This document shows positions 56,971 through 64,000 of a stretch of DNA of 64,000 nt, one piece after another (the stretch's first letter is position 1; each line of letters starts with the position of its first letter). The stretch is from Pseudomonadota bacterium. GTDB lineage: Bacteria; Pseudomonadota; Gammaproteobacteria; Xanthomonadales; Rhodanobacteraceae. The translations under genes and the position numbers were made by a program. The stretch covers positions 62,001 through 126,000 of the forward strand of contig JAFEFO010000026.1 in assembly GCA_018240565.1 (NCBI GenBank), written 5' to 3'. Under the pieces are notes generated by a model. That model was not told the origin of the DNA. It did no database searches and was given only the letters and a program-made list of their open reading frames with translations.

Positions 56971-58421
56971 GAATCCGAATCGTCGGCGTTGCGTTCGTCG
57001 CGACCGCATTGGCGGGTTGTGCGGTCGGCCCGAACTTCGAGCGCCCGGCCGCACCAGCGGTGCAATCCTATACCGCCACGCGCATCGACAAGACCACGGC
57101 CGCGCCGGTGCATGGTGGCACAGCGCAGCATCTGGCGACGGGACAGGAAATCCCGGAACAATGGTGGAAAGCATTCCATTCGCAGGCGCTGAATCAATGG
57201 ATTGCCGCCGCGCTCGCGCACAACCCGAACGTGGATGCCGCAAAAGCCACTCTGCAACAGGCGCAAGAAAACGTGTACGCCCAGCGTGGCGCGTACTTTC
57301 CGAATGTCTCGCTCGGACTGTCCGCCAGCCGCGAGCGCGACGCCACCGGCACGCTGTCGCCGACCGCGGCGAACGGGGAGTCCTACTTGAATCTGCGTAC
57401 CGCACAGGTGGTGGTGGGTTTCGCGCCGGACGTGTTCGGTGGCAACCGGCGCGCGGTCGAGAGTGCGCAAGCGCAGGCTGGCAATCAGCGTTATGCGCTG
57501 ATCGCGACGCGCCTGACGTTGGCCTCGAACGTGGCCGCGGGCGCGATCGAGCTCGCCGCATTGCGCGGGCAGATCCATGCGACGCAAGATATGGTCGCAT
57601 CGCAAACGAGCTTGCTGAAGTTGATGCAGATCCAATTCGACGCCGGCGCCATTGCGCAAGCCGCCGTGATCGCGCAGCAGGCGGCGCTGGCGCAGACACA
57701 GTCGCAACTTCCGCCGCTGCAAAAGCAGCTCGAACAGCAGCGCGACGCGCTTGCCGCATTGACCGGCATTTTTCCGGCGCAATGGCAGGACGAGAAGTTT
57801 GCGCTGTCCGATCTTGCATTGCCTGCGGACCTGCCGCTGAGCCTGCCGTCGCAACTCGTGCGCCAGCGTCCCGATGTGCTGGCCGCGGAAGCTTCCTTGC
57901 ATGCCGCCAGCGCGCAGGTCGGCGTGGCCGAGGCCGCGCGCTTTCCGCAGTTCACGCTGGATGCGAATTACGGCAGCACGGCCACGCGCACGGCGGATTT
58001 GTTCAAGAGCGGCAATATCCTGTGGAATGTCGCCGGCGGCCTGACCCAACCCATCTTCGATGCCGGTACGCTCAAGCATCGCCAGCGCGCAGCCGAGGCG
58101 GCCTACGCTCAAGCGGACGCGCAATACCGCAGCACGGTGCTGGGCGCGTTCCAGAACGTCGCCGACACGCTGCATGCGCTGGATCAGGACGCGCGCACGT
58201 TGAAGCTTGCCGTGGTGGCGGAAAAATCCGCGGCGGAAAGCCTGGCCATCGCGCGCAAGCAAACCGCTTTGGGCGACACCAGTATCGTTGCCGTGCTGCA
58301 AGCCGAGCAGGTTTTGCAGCAGACGCGCCTGGCGCGCATCCAGGCGCAGGCCGCGCGCTTTGCCGATACCGTCGCGTTGTATCAGGCGTTGGGTGGAGGC
58401 TGGTCCCAGTCTGCCGATTAA
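56967..58421 (+). CDS. RND outer-membrane factor (NodT family lipoprotein)
   Basis: TolC-like channel of 484 residues that completes the tripartite pump. The lipoprotein signal ends ATALAGC, with lipidation at the Cys, then AVGPNFERPAAP, the usual NodT/OprM opening. Two OEP domains follow; LVRQRPDVLAAEASLHAASA and LFKSGNILWNVAGGLTQPIF are characteristic. It starts at GTG overlapping the pump stop (GTGA). Confidence 0.93.
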   Translation: MRIRIVGVAFVATALAGCAVGPNFERPAAPAVQSYTATRIDKTTAAPVHGGTAQHLATGQEIPEQWWKAFHSQALNQWIAAALAHNPNVDAAKATLQQAQENVYAQRGAYFPNVSLGLSASRERDATGTLSPTAANGESYLNLRTAQVVVGFAPDVFGGNRRAVESAQAQAGNQRYALIATRLTLASNVAAGAIELAALRGQIHATQDMVASQTSLLKLMQIQFDAGAIAQAAVIAQQAALAQTQSQLPPLQKQLEQQRDALAALTGIFPAQWQDEKFALSDLALPADLPLSLPSQLVRQRPDVLAAEASLHAASAQVGVAEAARFPQFTLDANYGSTATRTADLFKSGNILWNVAGGLTQPIFDAGTLKHRQRAAEAAYAQADAQYRSTVLGAFQNVADTLHALDQDARTLKLAVVAEKSAAESLAIARKQTALGDTSIVAVLQAEQVLQQTRLARIQAQAARFADTVALYQALGGGWSQSAD

Positions 58422-58442
58422 CCTGCTGCGCTTGGCAGCACG

Positions 58443-59774
58443 CTACATTTCCACATGCACGCGCAGACCAAGGAATTTCGCCGGGCCGCGGTCGCGGTTG
58501 TAGCCAGGATTGCGGATATATTGCAGGTCCGGACTCAGGGTGATGTGGGCGATCGGTTGGAACGCGTAATACGCTTCGGCGATCTGCTCGTGTGCGTAGT
58601 TCAGGCGTCCGTCGCCAAGCAGGAATCCCGAGCCGCCGGCGGCGAGATAATCGCGATGTTCCGGCGATAGCGCTTCGGCGACGACGGCGATGCCGAGCCG
58701 ATCCTGCGGGCGCTGCCAATGCGCTCCGGAAATCTGCGCGCCCACGCTTGCGGCGCGATCGACTTCGGTGAACACGAACGATTCGGTCGCGCCATCGTTC
58801 CAGCCGTAACGCGCGAACAGCCCGGTATCGCCGTTGTCGGCCAGCGGCAGTTCGCCATTGATCGCGTAACCGGTCTTGTGCCGACCATCGCGGTCGTCGG
58901 CCTGGATATCGGGAACCGTTCCGTTCGCTTGCGCGATTGCGAGCGCATCGCGGTAGACGCCCATGCGCCCCGTGTTGCGAAATGCGAGCAGCCGCAGCGC
59001 CCAGCCGTCAGGTTGCGGTTGCACGGTCAGTTCCAGATTCTGTCCATTGGCGCGCGCCAGCGGCCATTCCAGGGTCTGCCCGTTCGCCTCGCGCGGCATC
59101 TGGTAGATGCCGTAGCGCAGCGTCCAGCCCGTGTCCGCCCAAGCGACCATCACGCCATTGCTGTAGCCGCGTGTGTCGGCGGCAAAATCCCAGGCTGTAT
59201 CGTTCCACAGGCTCCAGTTCATGAACTGCGTACGCGTGGAATTGGCGTAGCGATTCTTGTCGAAGTCGTCGTTGACCGCCATCTTGCCGAGCTTGACCTC
59301 GATGTGACGCACGGCTTGCGTGCCCGGCAACTGATCCTGCGCGCGATCGAGGGTCTGCGTCGCATCGCCGAGCGGCAGCACATAGCGAAAGAAGCGGCGC
59401 GCGACATACGGACGCTTGCCCAGGTTCACCGTGCCGGAACGGATCACATCGCCATTGGTCAGCCCGCCGAGGCCGGTCGCGCCGCTGACGCCTTCGCCCT
59501 TGTACATCTCCATGTCGAAGTAGAACTGAAGGTGCGCGGTGAGCGGCATGCCAAAGTAGGCGCCAAAGGTGTGCGATTGTTCGGTGTCGCCGTCCGCCAG
59601 CAGGCTGAGCGGGCCGGCGTAGGGCGAGCGCAGCGCGTCCTGATGCTGATCGACGAAAGTGTATTGCGCGTCGAGCAGTTGCGGAATGAAGTAGGCGGTG
59701 GTGTCGGCACGAACCAGCGCCGGCACGAGCGCTGCCGCGCAGGCGCCGGCCAGGATCGGAATGGATTTTTTCAT
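58443..59774 (-). CDS. OprB-like carbohydrate-selective porin
   Basis: A 443-residue outer-membrane beta-barrel with a signal peptide (PILAGACAAALVPALVRA) and many amphipathic strands. It contains YFIPQLLDAQYTFVDQHQDA and ends with ILRVHVEM-like GLRVHVEM, where a C-terminal aromatic or hydrophobic residue is expected. The strand pattern (LGDATQTLDRAQDQLPG, QDRLGIAVVAEALSPEHRDY) matches OprB porins that take up glucose and other sugars. It converges on the efflux operon. Confidence 0.83.
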   Translation of the reverse strand: MKKSIPILAGACAAALVPALVRADTTAYFIPQLLDAQYTFVDQHQDALRSPYAGPLSLLADGDTEQSHTFGAYFGMPLTAHLQFYFDMEMYKGEGVSGATGLGGLTNGDVIRSGTVNLGKRPYVARRFFRYVLPLGDATQTLDRAQDQLPGTQAVRHIEVKLGKMAVNDDFDKNRYANSTRTQFMNWSLWNDTAWDFAADTRGYSNGVMVAWADTGWTLRYGIYQMPREANGQTLEWPLARANGQNLELTVQPQPDGWALRLLAFRNTGRMGVYRDALAIAQANGTVPDIQADDRDGRHKTGYAINGELPLADNGDTGLFARYGWNDGATESFVFTEVDRAASVGAQISGAHWQRPQDRLGIAVVAEALSPEHRDYLAAGGSGFLLGDGRLNYAHEQIAEAYYAFQPIAHITLSPDLQYIRNPGYNRDRGPAKFLGLRVHVEM

Positions 59775-60162
59775 GCTCGTCTCCGCGCCTGCGGGCGGAA
59801 ACGAGGGTCTGCTTTCAGCGGACCCCGGCGACCGAACCGCAAGCGATTTTGCGCTGGTGGAGTTGGAAGTTTTCAGGGTCGCAGTCCATGAGGATCGTGC
59901 CGGAAAGTGTCTGCCCGACCTGATTGGCGGATGTCGGCAAATGCGCAAGCCTTTCGAGCCCTTCCCCCTTGATGGGGGAGGGTTCGGGGGGAGGGTGCGC
60001 CGAATACAACGGCGTCTTCGACGCCGCCCCCTCTTCCGGCGCGCTGCGCGCGCCGACCTCTCCCACAAGGGGAGAGATGGATTGCCGCGAATCAGGCCGC
60101 CCGATGAGAAGGCGCGGCATTGTCGTGAGCACGTTTGCGCTTGTCAACCGCTGGCGCAGCGG
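59775..60162. other. Gene-free stretch of 388 bases
   Basis: No coding region is supported. The stretch holds the promoter of the porin gene (right end of the porin start) and the GC-rich palindromic repeat at 59958-60078. Nothing else was recognised. Confidence 0.6.
59958..60078. repeat. GC-rich palindromic repeat cluster
   Basis: CCCTTCCCCCTTGATGGGGG then a second arm with CGCCCCCTCTTCCGGCGCGC and TCTCCCACAAGGGGAGAG. It resembles the element inside the GT4 gene (30714-30828). Confidence 0.75.
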
Positions 60163-61236
60163 TCACTGGAATCCGTTGGCGAAAATGCGTTCGCGCGTGG
60201 ATTCCCAGGCGCCGACATCGATGACGCCAAGGTCCACCCGGGGATGGCCGTCCAGATCGACCGGTGAACTGCCGCCGAAGGGCGAATTCAGGCCGGCATT
60301 GACCAAAGGTGAACCGATGCCGGGACGCAGGTCCTGTGTGCTGATGAATCCCGGGTTGATGTTTTTCTGGTTGCCCACGTCGGACTGAACGGCGGGTGGT
60401 CGGTTGGTGGTGTTGTAGCCCCAGGTGCCGATATTGAAATACTGCCACAACCGGATGAGATCGTTCGCATTGCGCGAGTTGAAGAAGATGTTGCCGACGA
60501 TGGCGTTGTTGACCAGACGGAAGCTCGTACCGTTGTTGGAATCCAGAAGCGCGTTGAAACCCGCACCTTGCAATTGCAGCGTGTTGTTGTGCAAATAGAC
60601 CGTCTGGCTGGCATTGACGGTGAAGATGCCCAGATTGGCGTAGTTGCTGTGCAGGTCCCACATCGCGTTGTTGATGACGTACACATCGCCAGAGCCGACG
60701 AGCGTGACGGCATTGCTGTAGATGTTCGGGCCGCTCGTCGCTTGCGTATGGCTGGCAAGGATGGTGCGCTCCAGGCGCAACGTCTGGTAGCCAAAACCGA
60801 TCCCCAGGCCAGCCGACTCGCCATTCGTCGTCGTATAGCCGTTGCGGATGGTCAGGTTGCTCACGGCAATGGTCTTGCTCGCGCTGTTCGCGCCAAAATT
60901 GTAGGCTTGGATGTCCAGTACGGCGGTGAGGTTTTGGCCGTCGAGTATCGTCGCGGAAGCACTGGGAGACTGCTGCGAGCACCACAGTGTCAGCGTATCG
61001 GTCCAGCCACCCGAGATCGACAGCGAATTGCCCTGCGTGGAGTTGAACGAGAATTTGACGCCACCCGTGTAGTACGTACCGGGGCGCAGGCGGATGTCGT
61101 CGTCTTCGCCGTTCGCCGCCGCCGTGGCGAGCGCCTGGCGAAGTTCGGTTTCATTGCCCGGACAGAATATGGCGGCGTGGGCCGTGCCCAGGGTCAGCAT
61201 GGCAAACACGACAAACACGAAATGTCGAATGAACAT
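60163..61236 (-). CDS. Exported right-handed beta-helix protein ending IFANGFQ
   Basis: A 357-residue protein with a signal peptide (FVFVVFAMLTLGTAHAA). The mature part reads as a right-handed parallel beta helix: DDIRLRPGTYYTGGVKFSFN, IAVSNLTIRNGYTT, DVYVINNAMWDLHSN, VYLHNNTLQLQGA. The end, NPGFISTQDLRPGIGSPLVN followed by PVDLDGHPRVDLGVIDVGAW, is the familiar closing segment of this repeat class. The last residues ERIFANGFQ recall a C-terminal pattern on secreted Lysobacterales proteins. The Met at 61236 is chosen because it starts the signal peptide; one at 61251 is also possible. Confidence 0.82.
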   Translation of the reverse strand: MFIRHFVFVVFAMLTLGTAHAAIFCPGNETELRQALATAAANGEDDDIRLRPGTYYTGGVKFSFNSTQGNSLSISGGWTDTLTLWCSQQSPSASATILDGQNLTAVLDIQAYNFGANSASKTIAVSNLTIRNGYTTTNGESAGLGIGFGYQTLRLERTILASHTQATSGPNIYSNAVTLVGSGDVYVINNAMWDLHSNYANLGIFTVNASQTVYLHNNTLQLQGAGFNALLDSNNGTSFRLVNNAIVGNIFFNSRNANDLIRLWQYFNIGTWGYNTTNRPPAVQSDVGNQKNINPGFISTQDLRPGIGSPLVNAGLNSPFGGSSPVDLDGHPRVDLGVIDVGAWESTRERIFANGFQ

Positions 61237-61373
61237 GGCGGCGATTTCCATCGATTGGCATGGGGTTCGATACCGCATACGCAAAACGATGGCGGGAACC
61301 ACCACGTCGGCTGCAGATGCCGCGCGGCCGGAGACTGGAGTTACGGTTTCCGGCGCGCCGGCAGCCGTCGGCG

Positions 61374-63200
61374 CTACGCCGCGCGCATCGCGCGCTTGCG
61401 GTCGTTCTCGGTCAGGTGCTTCTTGCGCAGGCGGATCGACTTGGGCGTGACTTCGACGAGCTCGTCGTCCTCGATGAATTCCAGCGCCTGCTCCAGCGAC
61501 ATGCGGATCGCCGGCGTCAACTGCACGTTGTCGTCCTTGCCGGCGGCGCGGATATTGGTGAGCTGCTTGGCGCGCAGGGCGTTGACGGTCAGGTCGTTGT
61601 CCTTGGCGTGGATGCCGACGAGCTGGCCTTCGTAGATCTGCGCGCCTTCGTCAATGAGCAGGCGGCCGCGTTCCTGCAGGCCGACCAGGGCATACGCGGG
61701 CGCCGGACCCAGGCCGTTGGAGATCATCACGCCGTTCGGGCGCCGTGGCGTGGCTTCGGCGATCGGACCGTAATGGTCGAAGACATGGAACAGCAGGCCG
61801 GTGCCGGCGGTGAGCGTGCGGAATTCGGTCTGGAAGCCGATCAGTCCGCGCGCGGGAATCAGGTATTCCATGCGCACGCGACCGCGGCCGTCGGGTTCCA
61901 TGTTCTTCAGTTGCCCTCGCCGCGCGCCGAGCTTTTCCATCACGCCGCCCTGGAATTGTTCTTCCATGTCGACGACGAGCTGTTCGTAAGGCTCCTGTTT
62001 GACGCCGTCGATTTCCTTGACGATGACTTCCGGGCGCGACACGGCGAGCTCATACCCTTCGCGGCGCATGGTTTCGATCAGCACGGACAGATGCAGTTCG
62101 CCGCGACCGGACACCTTGAACTTGTCGGCGTCGTCGGTTTCTTCCACTTTCAACGCGACGTTGTGCAGCGTCTCGCGCATGAGGCGGTCGCGCACCTGGC
62201 GGCTGGTCAGGAACTTGCCGCCGCTAAAATCCTTATTGCCGGCGAACGGCGAGTTGTTCACGCAGAACGTCATGCTGATGGTCGGTTCGTCCACCGTCAT
62301 CACCGGCAATTGTTCCGGCGCGTCGGTCGCACACACGGTGTCGGAAATCCCTAAGCCTTCCACGCCGGAAATCGCGACGATGTCGCCGGCTTCGGCTTCC
62401 GGAACTTCGCGGCGTTCCAGGCCCATGAAGCCCAAAACTTGAAGAACTTTGCCGTTGCGCTTCTTGCCTTCGCGATCGATCACCGCGACCGGCATATTGG
62501 TGCGCACCTTGCCGCGCTGGATGCGACCGATGCCGATGAGTCCGACATAGGAGTTGTAGTCGAGCTGCGACACGCGCATCTGGAACGGGCCGTCGGGATC
62601 GACCTTGGGTGCGTGCACGTGTTTCATGATTGCTTCATACAGCGGCGTCATGTCGCCGGAGCGCGCCTCGGGGTCGAGGCTCGCGTAGCCGTGCAACGCT
62701 GAAGCGTACACGACCGGGAAATCGAGCTGCTCGTTGGTCGCGCCCAGGCGATCGAACAGGTCGAAGGTCTGGTCCAGCACCCAACCCGGGCGCGCGCCGG
62801 GGCGGTCGACCTTGTTGATCACGACGATGGGCCGGAAACCCATCTGGAATGCCTTCTGCGTGACGAAGCGCGTCTGCGGCATCGGGCCGTCCATCGCATC
62901 GACCAGCAGCAGTACCGAATCGACCATGCTCAATACGCGCTCGACTTCGCCGCCGAAGTCGGCGTGTCCAGGCGTGTCGACGATGTTGATGCGGTTGTCG
63001 CGCCAGGTGATCGCCGTGTTCTTGGCGAGGATGGTGATGCCGCGTTCCTTTTCCTGATCGTTGGAATCCATGACGCGCTCGGCGAGCACGGTGCGCTCGC
63101 TGAACGTGCCCGATTGCTTGAGCAGGCAGTCGACGAGGGTGGTCTTGCCATGATCGACGTGGGCGACGATGGCGATATTGCGCAGGTTTTCGATGGACAT
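61374..63200 (-). CDS. typA: Translational GTPase BipA/TypA
   Basis: Ribosome-binding GTPase that helps 50S assembly and stress growth. The 608-residue protein has the G1 loop [16 protein letters not shown]3 [13 protein letters not shown] and G4 [10 protein letters not shown], followed by EF-G-like domains II, III and V and the BipA-specific C-terminal domain ([20 protein letters not shown]). It ends in the basic tail [16 protein letters not shown]. Length and motifs are normal. Confidence 0.97.
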   Translation of the reverse strand: MSIENLRNIAIVAHVDHGKTTLVDCLLKQSGTFSERTVLAERVMDSNDQEKERGITILAKNTAITWRDNRINIVDTPGHADFGGEVERVLSMVDSVLLLVDAMDGPMPQTRFVTQKAFQMGFRPIVVINKVDRPGARPGWVLDQTFDLFDRLGATNEQLDFPVVYASALHGYASLDPEARSGDMTPLYEAIMKHVHAPKVDPDGPFQMRVSQLDYNSYVGLIGIGRIQRGKVRTNMPVAVIDREGKKRNGKVLQVLGFMGLERREVPEAEAGDIVAISGVEGLGISDTVCATDAPEQLPVMTVDEPTISMTFCVNNSPFAGNKDFSGGKFLTSRQVRDRLMRETLHNVALKVEETDDADKFKVSGRGELHLSVLIETMRREGYELAVSRPEVIVKEIDGVKQEPYEQLVVDMEEQFQGGVMEKLGARRGQLKNMEPDGRGRVRMEYLIPARGLIGFQTEFRTLTAGTGLLFHVFDHYGPIAEATPRRPNGVMISNGLGPAPAYALVGLQERGRLLIDEGAQIYEGQLVGIHAKDNDLTVNALRAKQLTNIRAAGKDDNVQLTPAIRMSLEQALEFIEDDELVEVTPKSIRLRKKHLTENDRKRAMRAA

Positions 63201-63290
63201 GGCGATGGGCCGCCGGGGATTGGCGGCAAAGGGTGTGGGGAAACCGTCAATTATACCGGATTTCCACCTTCGCCAGTGGCAGACCGGGCG

Positions 63291-64000
63291 CTAGACCAGC
63301 CCGGTCAGGGTGTAAGCCGCAATCACCACGAACACCGCGAGGGTCTTGATGACCGTGATGGCGAAAATGTCGCGGTAGGACTGGCGATGCGTCAGGCCGG
63401 TGACCGCGAGCAGGGTGATCACCGCGCCGTTGTGCGGCAGGGTGTCCATGCCGCCGGAGGCCATCGCGGCGACGCGGTGCATGACTTCCAGCGGGATGCC
63501 GGCGGCGTGTGCGTTGGCGATGAAGGTATCGGCCATCGCGCCCAGCGCAATGCCCATGCCGCCCGAGGCCGAGCCGGTGATGCCGGCCAGTGCGGTCACC
63601 GTCACGGCCTCGTTGACCAGCGGATTGGGAATCGAATGTAGCGAATCGGCCACCAGCTTGAAGCCGGGCAGGGCGGCGATCACCGCGCCGAAGCCGTATT
63701 CGGACGCCGTGTTCATCGAGGCCAGCAGCGCGCCGCCGACGGCCGCCTGGCTGCCGCTGGCGAAATGCGCCGCGACCGGCTTCCACGCGAAAACCAGTAC
63801 GCACGCGATGCCGGCCAGCAGCGCACCTTCCACGGCCCAGATCGCGGCGATCTTCGACACCTGTTGCACGACCGGTTCGGCGTGCCCGACCACGCTGGGC
63901 GCGAAGGAACTGGTGGCACCGTAGAAATGCGGGATCAGATCGGTGAAGACCTTGTTCAATACCCCGACCAGCACCAGCGGCGCGATGGCGAGCAGCGGAT
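63291..64000 (-). CDS. GntP-family permease, N-terminus outside window
   Basis: Proton-linked carboxylate importer, C-terminal half only; the frame runs on past the window edge. About five to six hydrophobic helices are visible. Features such as [40 protein letters not shown] and [20 protein letters not shown] match the GntP family (gluconate, glycerate or hydroxybutyrate transport). The substrate cannot be chosen from this part. Confidence 0.88.
   Translation of the reverse strand, partial: PLLAIAPLVLVGVLNKVFTDLIPHFYGATSSFAPSVVGHAEPVVQQVSKIAAIWAVEGALLAGIACVLVFAWKPVAAHFASGSQAAVGGALLASMNTASEYGFGAVIAALPGFKLVADSLHSIPNPLVNEAVTVTALAGITGSASGGMGIALGAMADTFIANAHAAGIPLEVMHRVAAMASGGMDTLPHNGAVITLLAVTGLTHRQSYRDIFAITVIKTLAVFVVIAAYTLTGLV

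Noticed and set aside
53806..57819. A 1337-residue open frame antisense to the RND pump
   Set aside because: High GC content leaves long antisense frames open. The translation is His/Arg/Gln-rich and low in complexity, while the plus strand encodes an intact RND operon.

Overview
The window is a GC-rich chromosomal segment of a gammaproteobacterium, most likely of the order Lysobacterales (Xanthomonadales) and perhaps Rhodanobacteraceae. The evidence is gene order: prmB-aroC-asd-fimV-truA-trpF-trpB-trpA-accD-folC-dedD-cvpA-purF is the usual order in that group. Dispersed REPIN-like and GC-rich palindromic repeats of the kind common there are also present. The family placement is inference from gene content; no rRNA or tRNA gene was seen.

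Layout. 1-3087: two tandem paralogous TPR proteins on the minus strand, the second with a GGDEF diguanylate cyclase domain. 3184-6537: rimO, a DUF3025 gene, a vapBC module and greB. 6534-11557: a TPR membrane protein, mltD, a small unknown gene, and a sco1-psd pair. 11735-26510: the core metabolic block (PrmB, chorismate synthase, Asd, FimV, TruA, tryptophan enzymes, AccD, FolC, SPOR protein, CvpA, PurF). 26720-33144: a ferritin-like DUF455 protein followed by envelope and glycosylation genes (two membrane proteins, a GT4, a DUF2304/GT2 pair), broken up by repeats and a GIY-YIG gene.

33329-41127 is an accessory region. It holds five toxin-antitoxin modules (RelBE-like, HicAB, MNT/HEPN, HigBA, VapBC) around three AT-richer exported-protein genes. 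The last of these genes has its 3' end repeated twice more downstream, each repeat ending exactly at a stop codon, with a TA module between consecutive copies. The final copy overlaps and appears to replace the C-terminus of lpxH. An 18-bp direct repeat brackets hicAB. I found no integrase, transposase or attC-like site. The repeated arrangement of a TA cassette plus a regenerated gene 3' end is the most unusual feature of the window.

41189-58421 returns to housekeeping and stress functions: a cyclophilin, ppx-ppk polyphosphate genes, a BepA-like protease, glutaredoxin, an AhpD-like protein, NAD-type isocitrate dehydrogenase, then a two-component system directly upstream of a complete tripartite RND efflux operon of the heavy-metal (CusA/CzcA) type. 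58443-64000: an OprB-like porin, a beta-helix exported protein, the GTPase BipA/TypA and the C-terminal part of a GntP-family permease that runs off the window edge.
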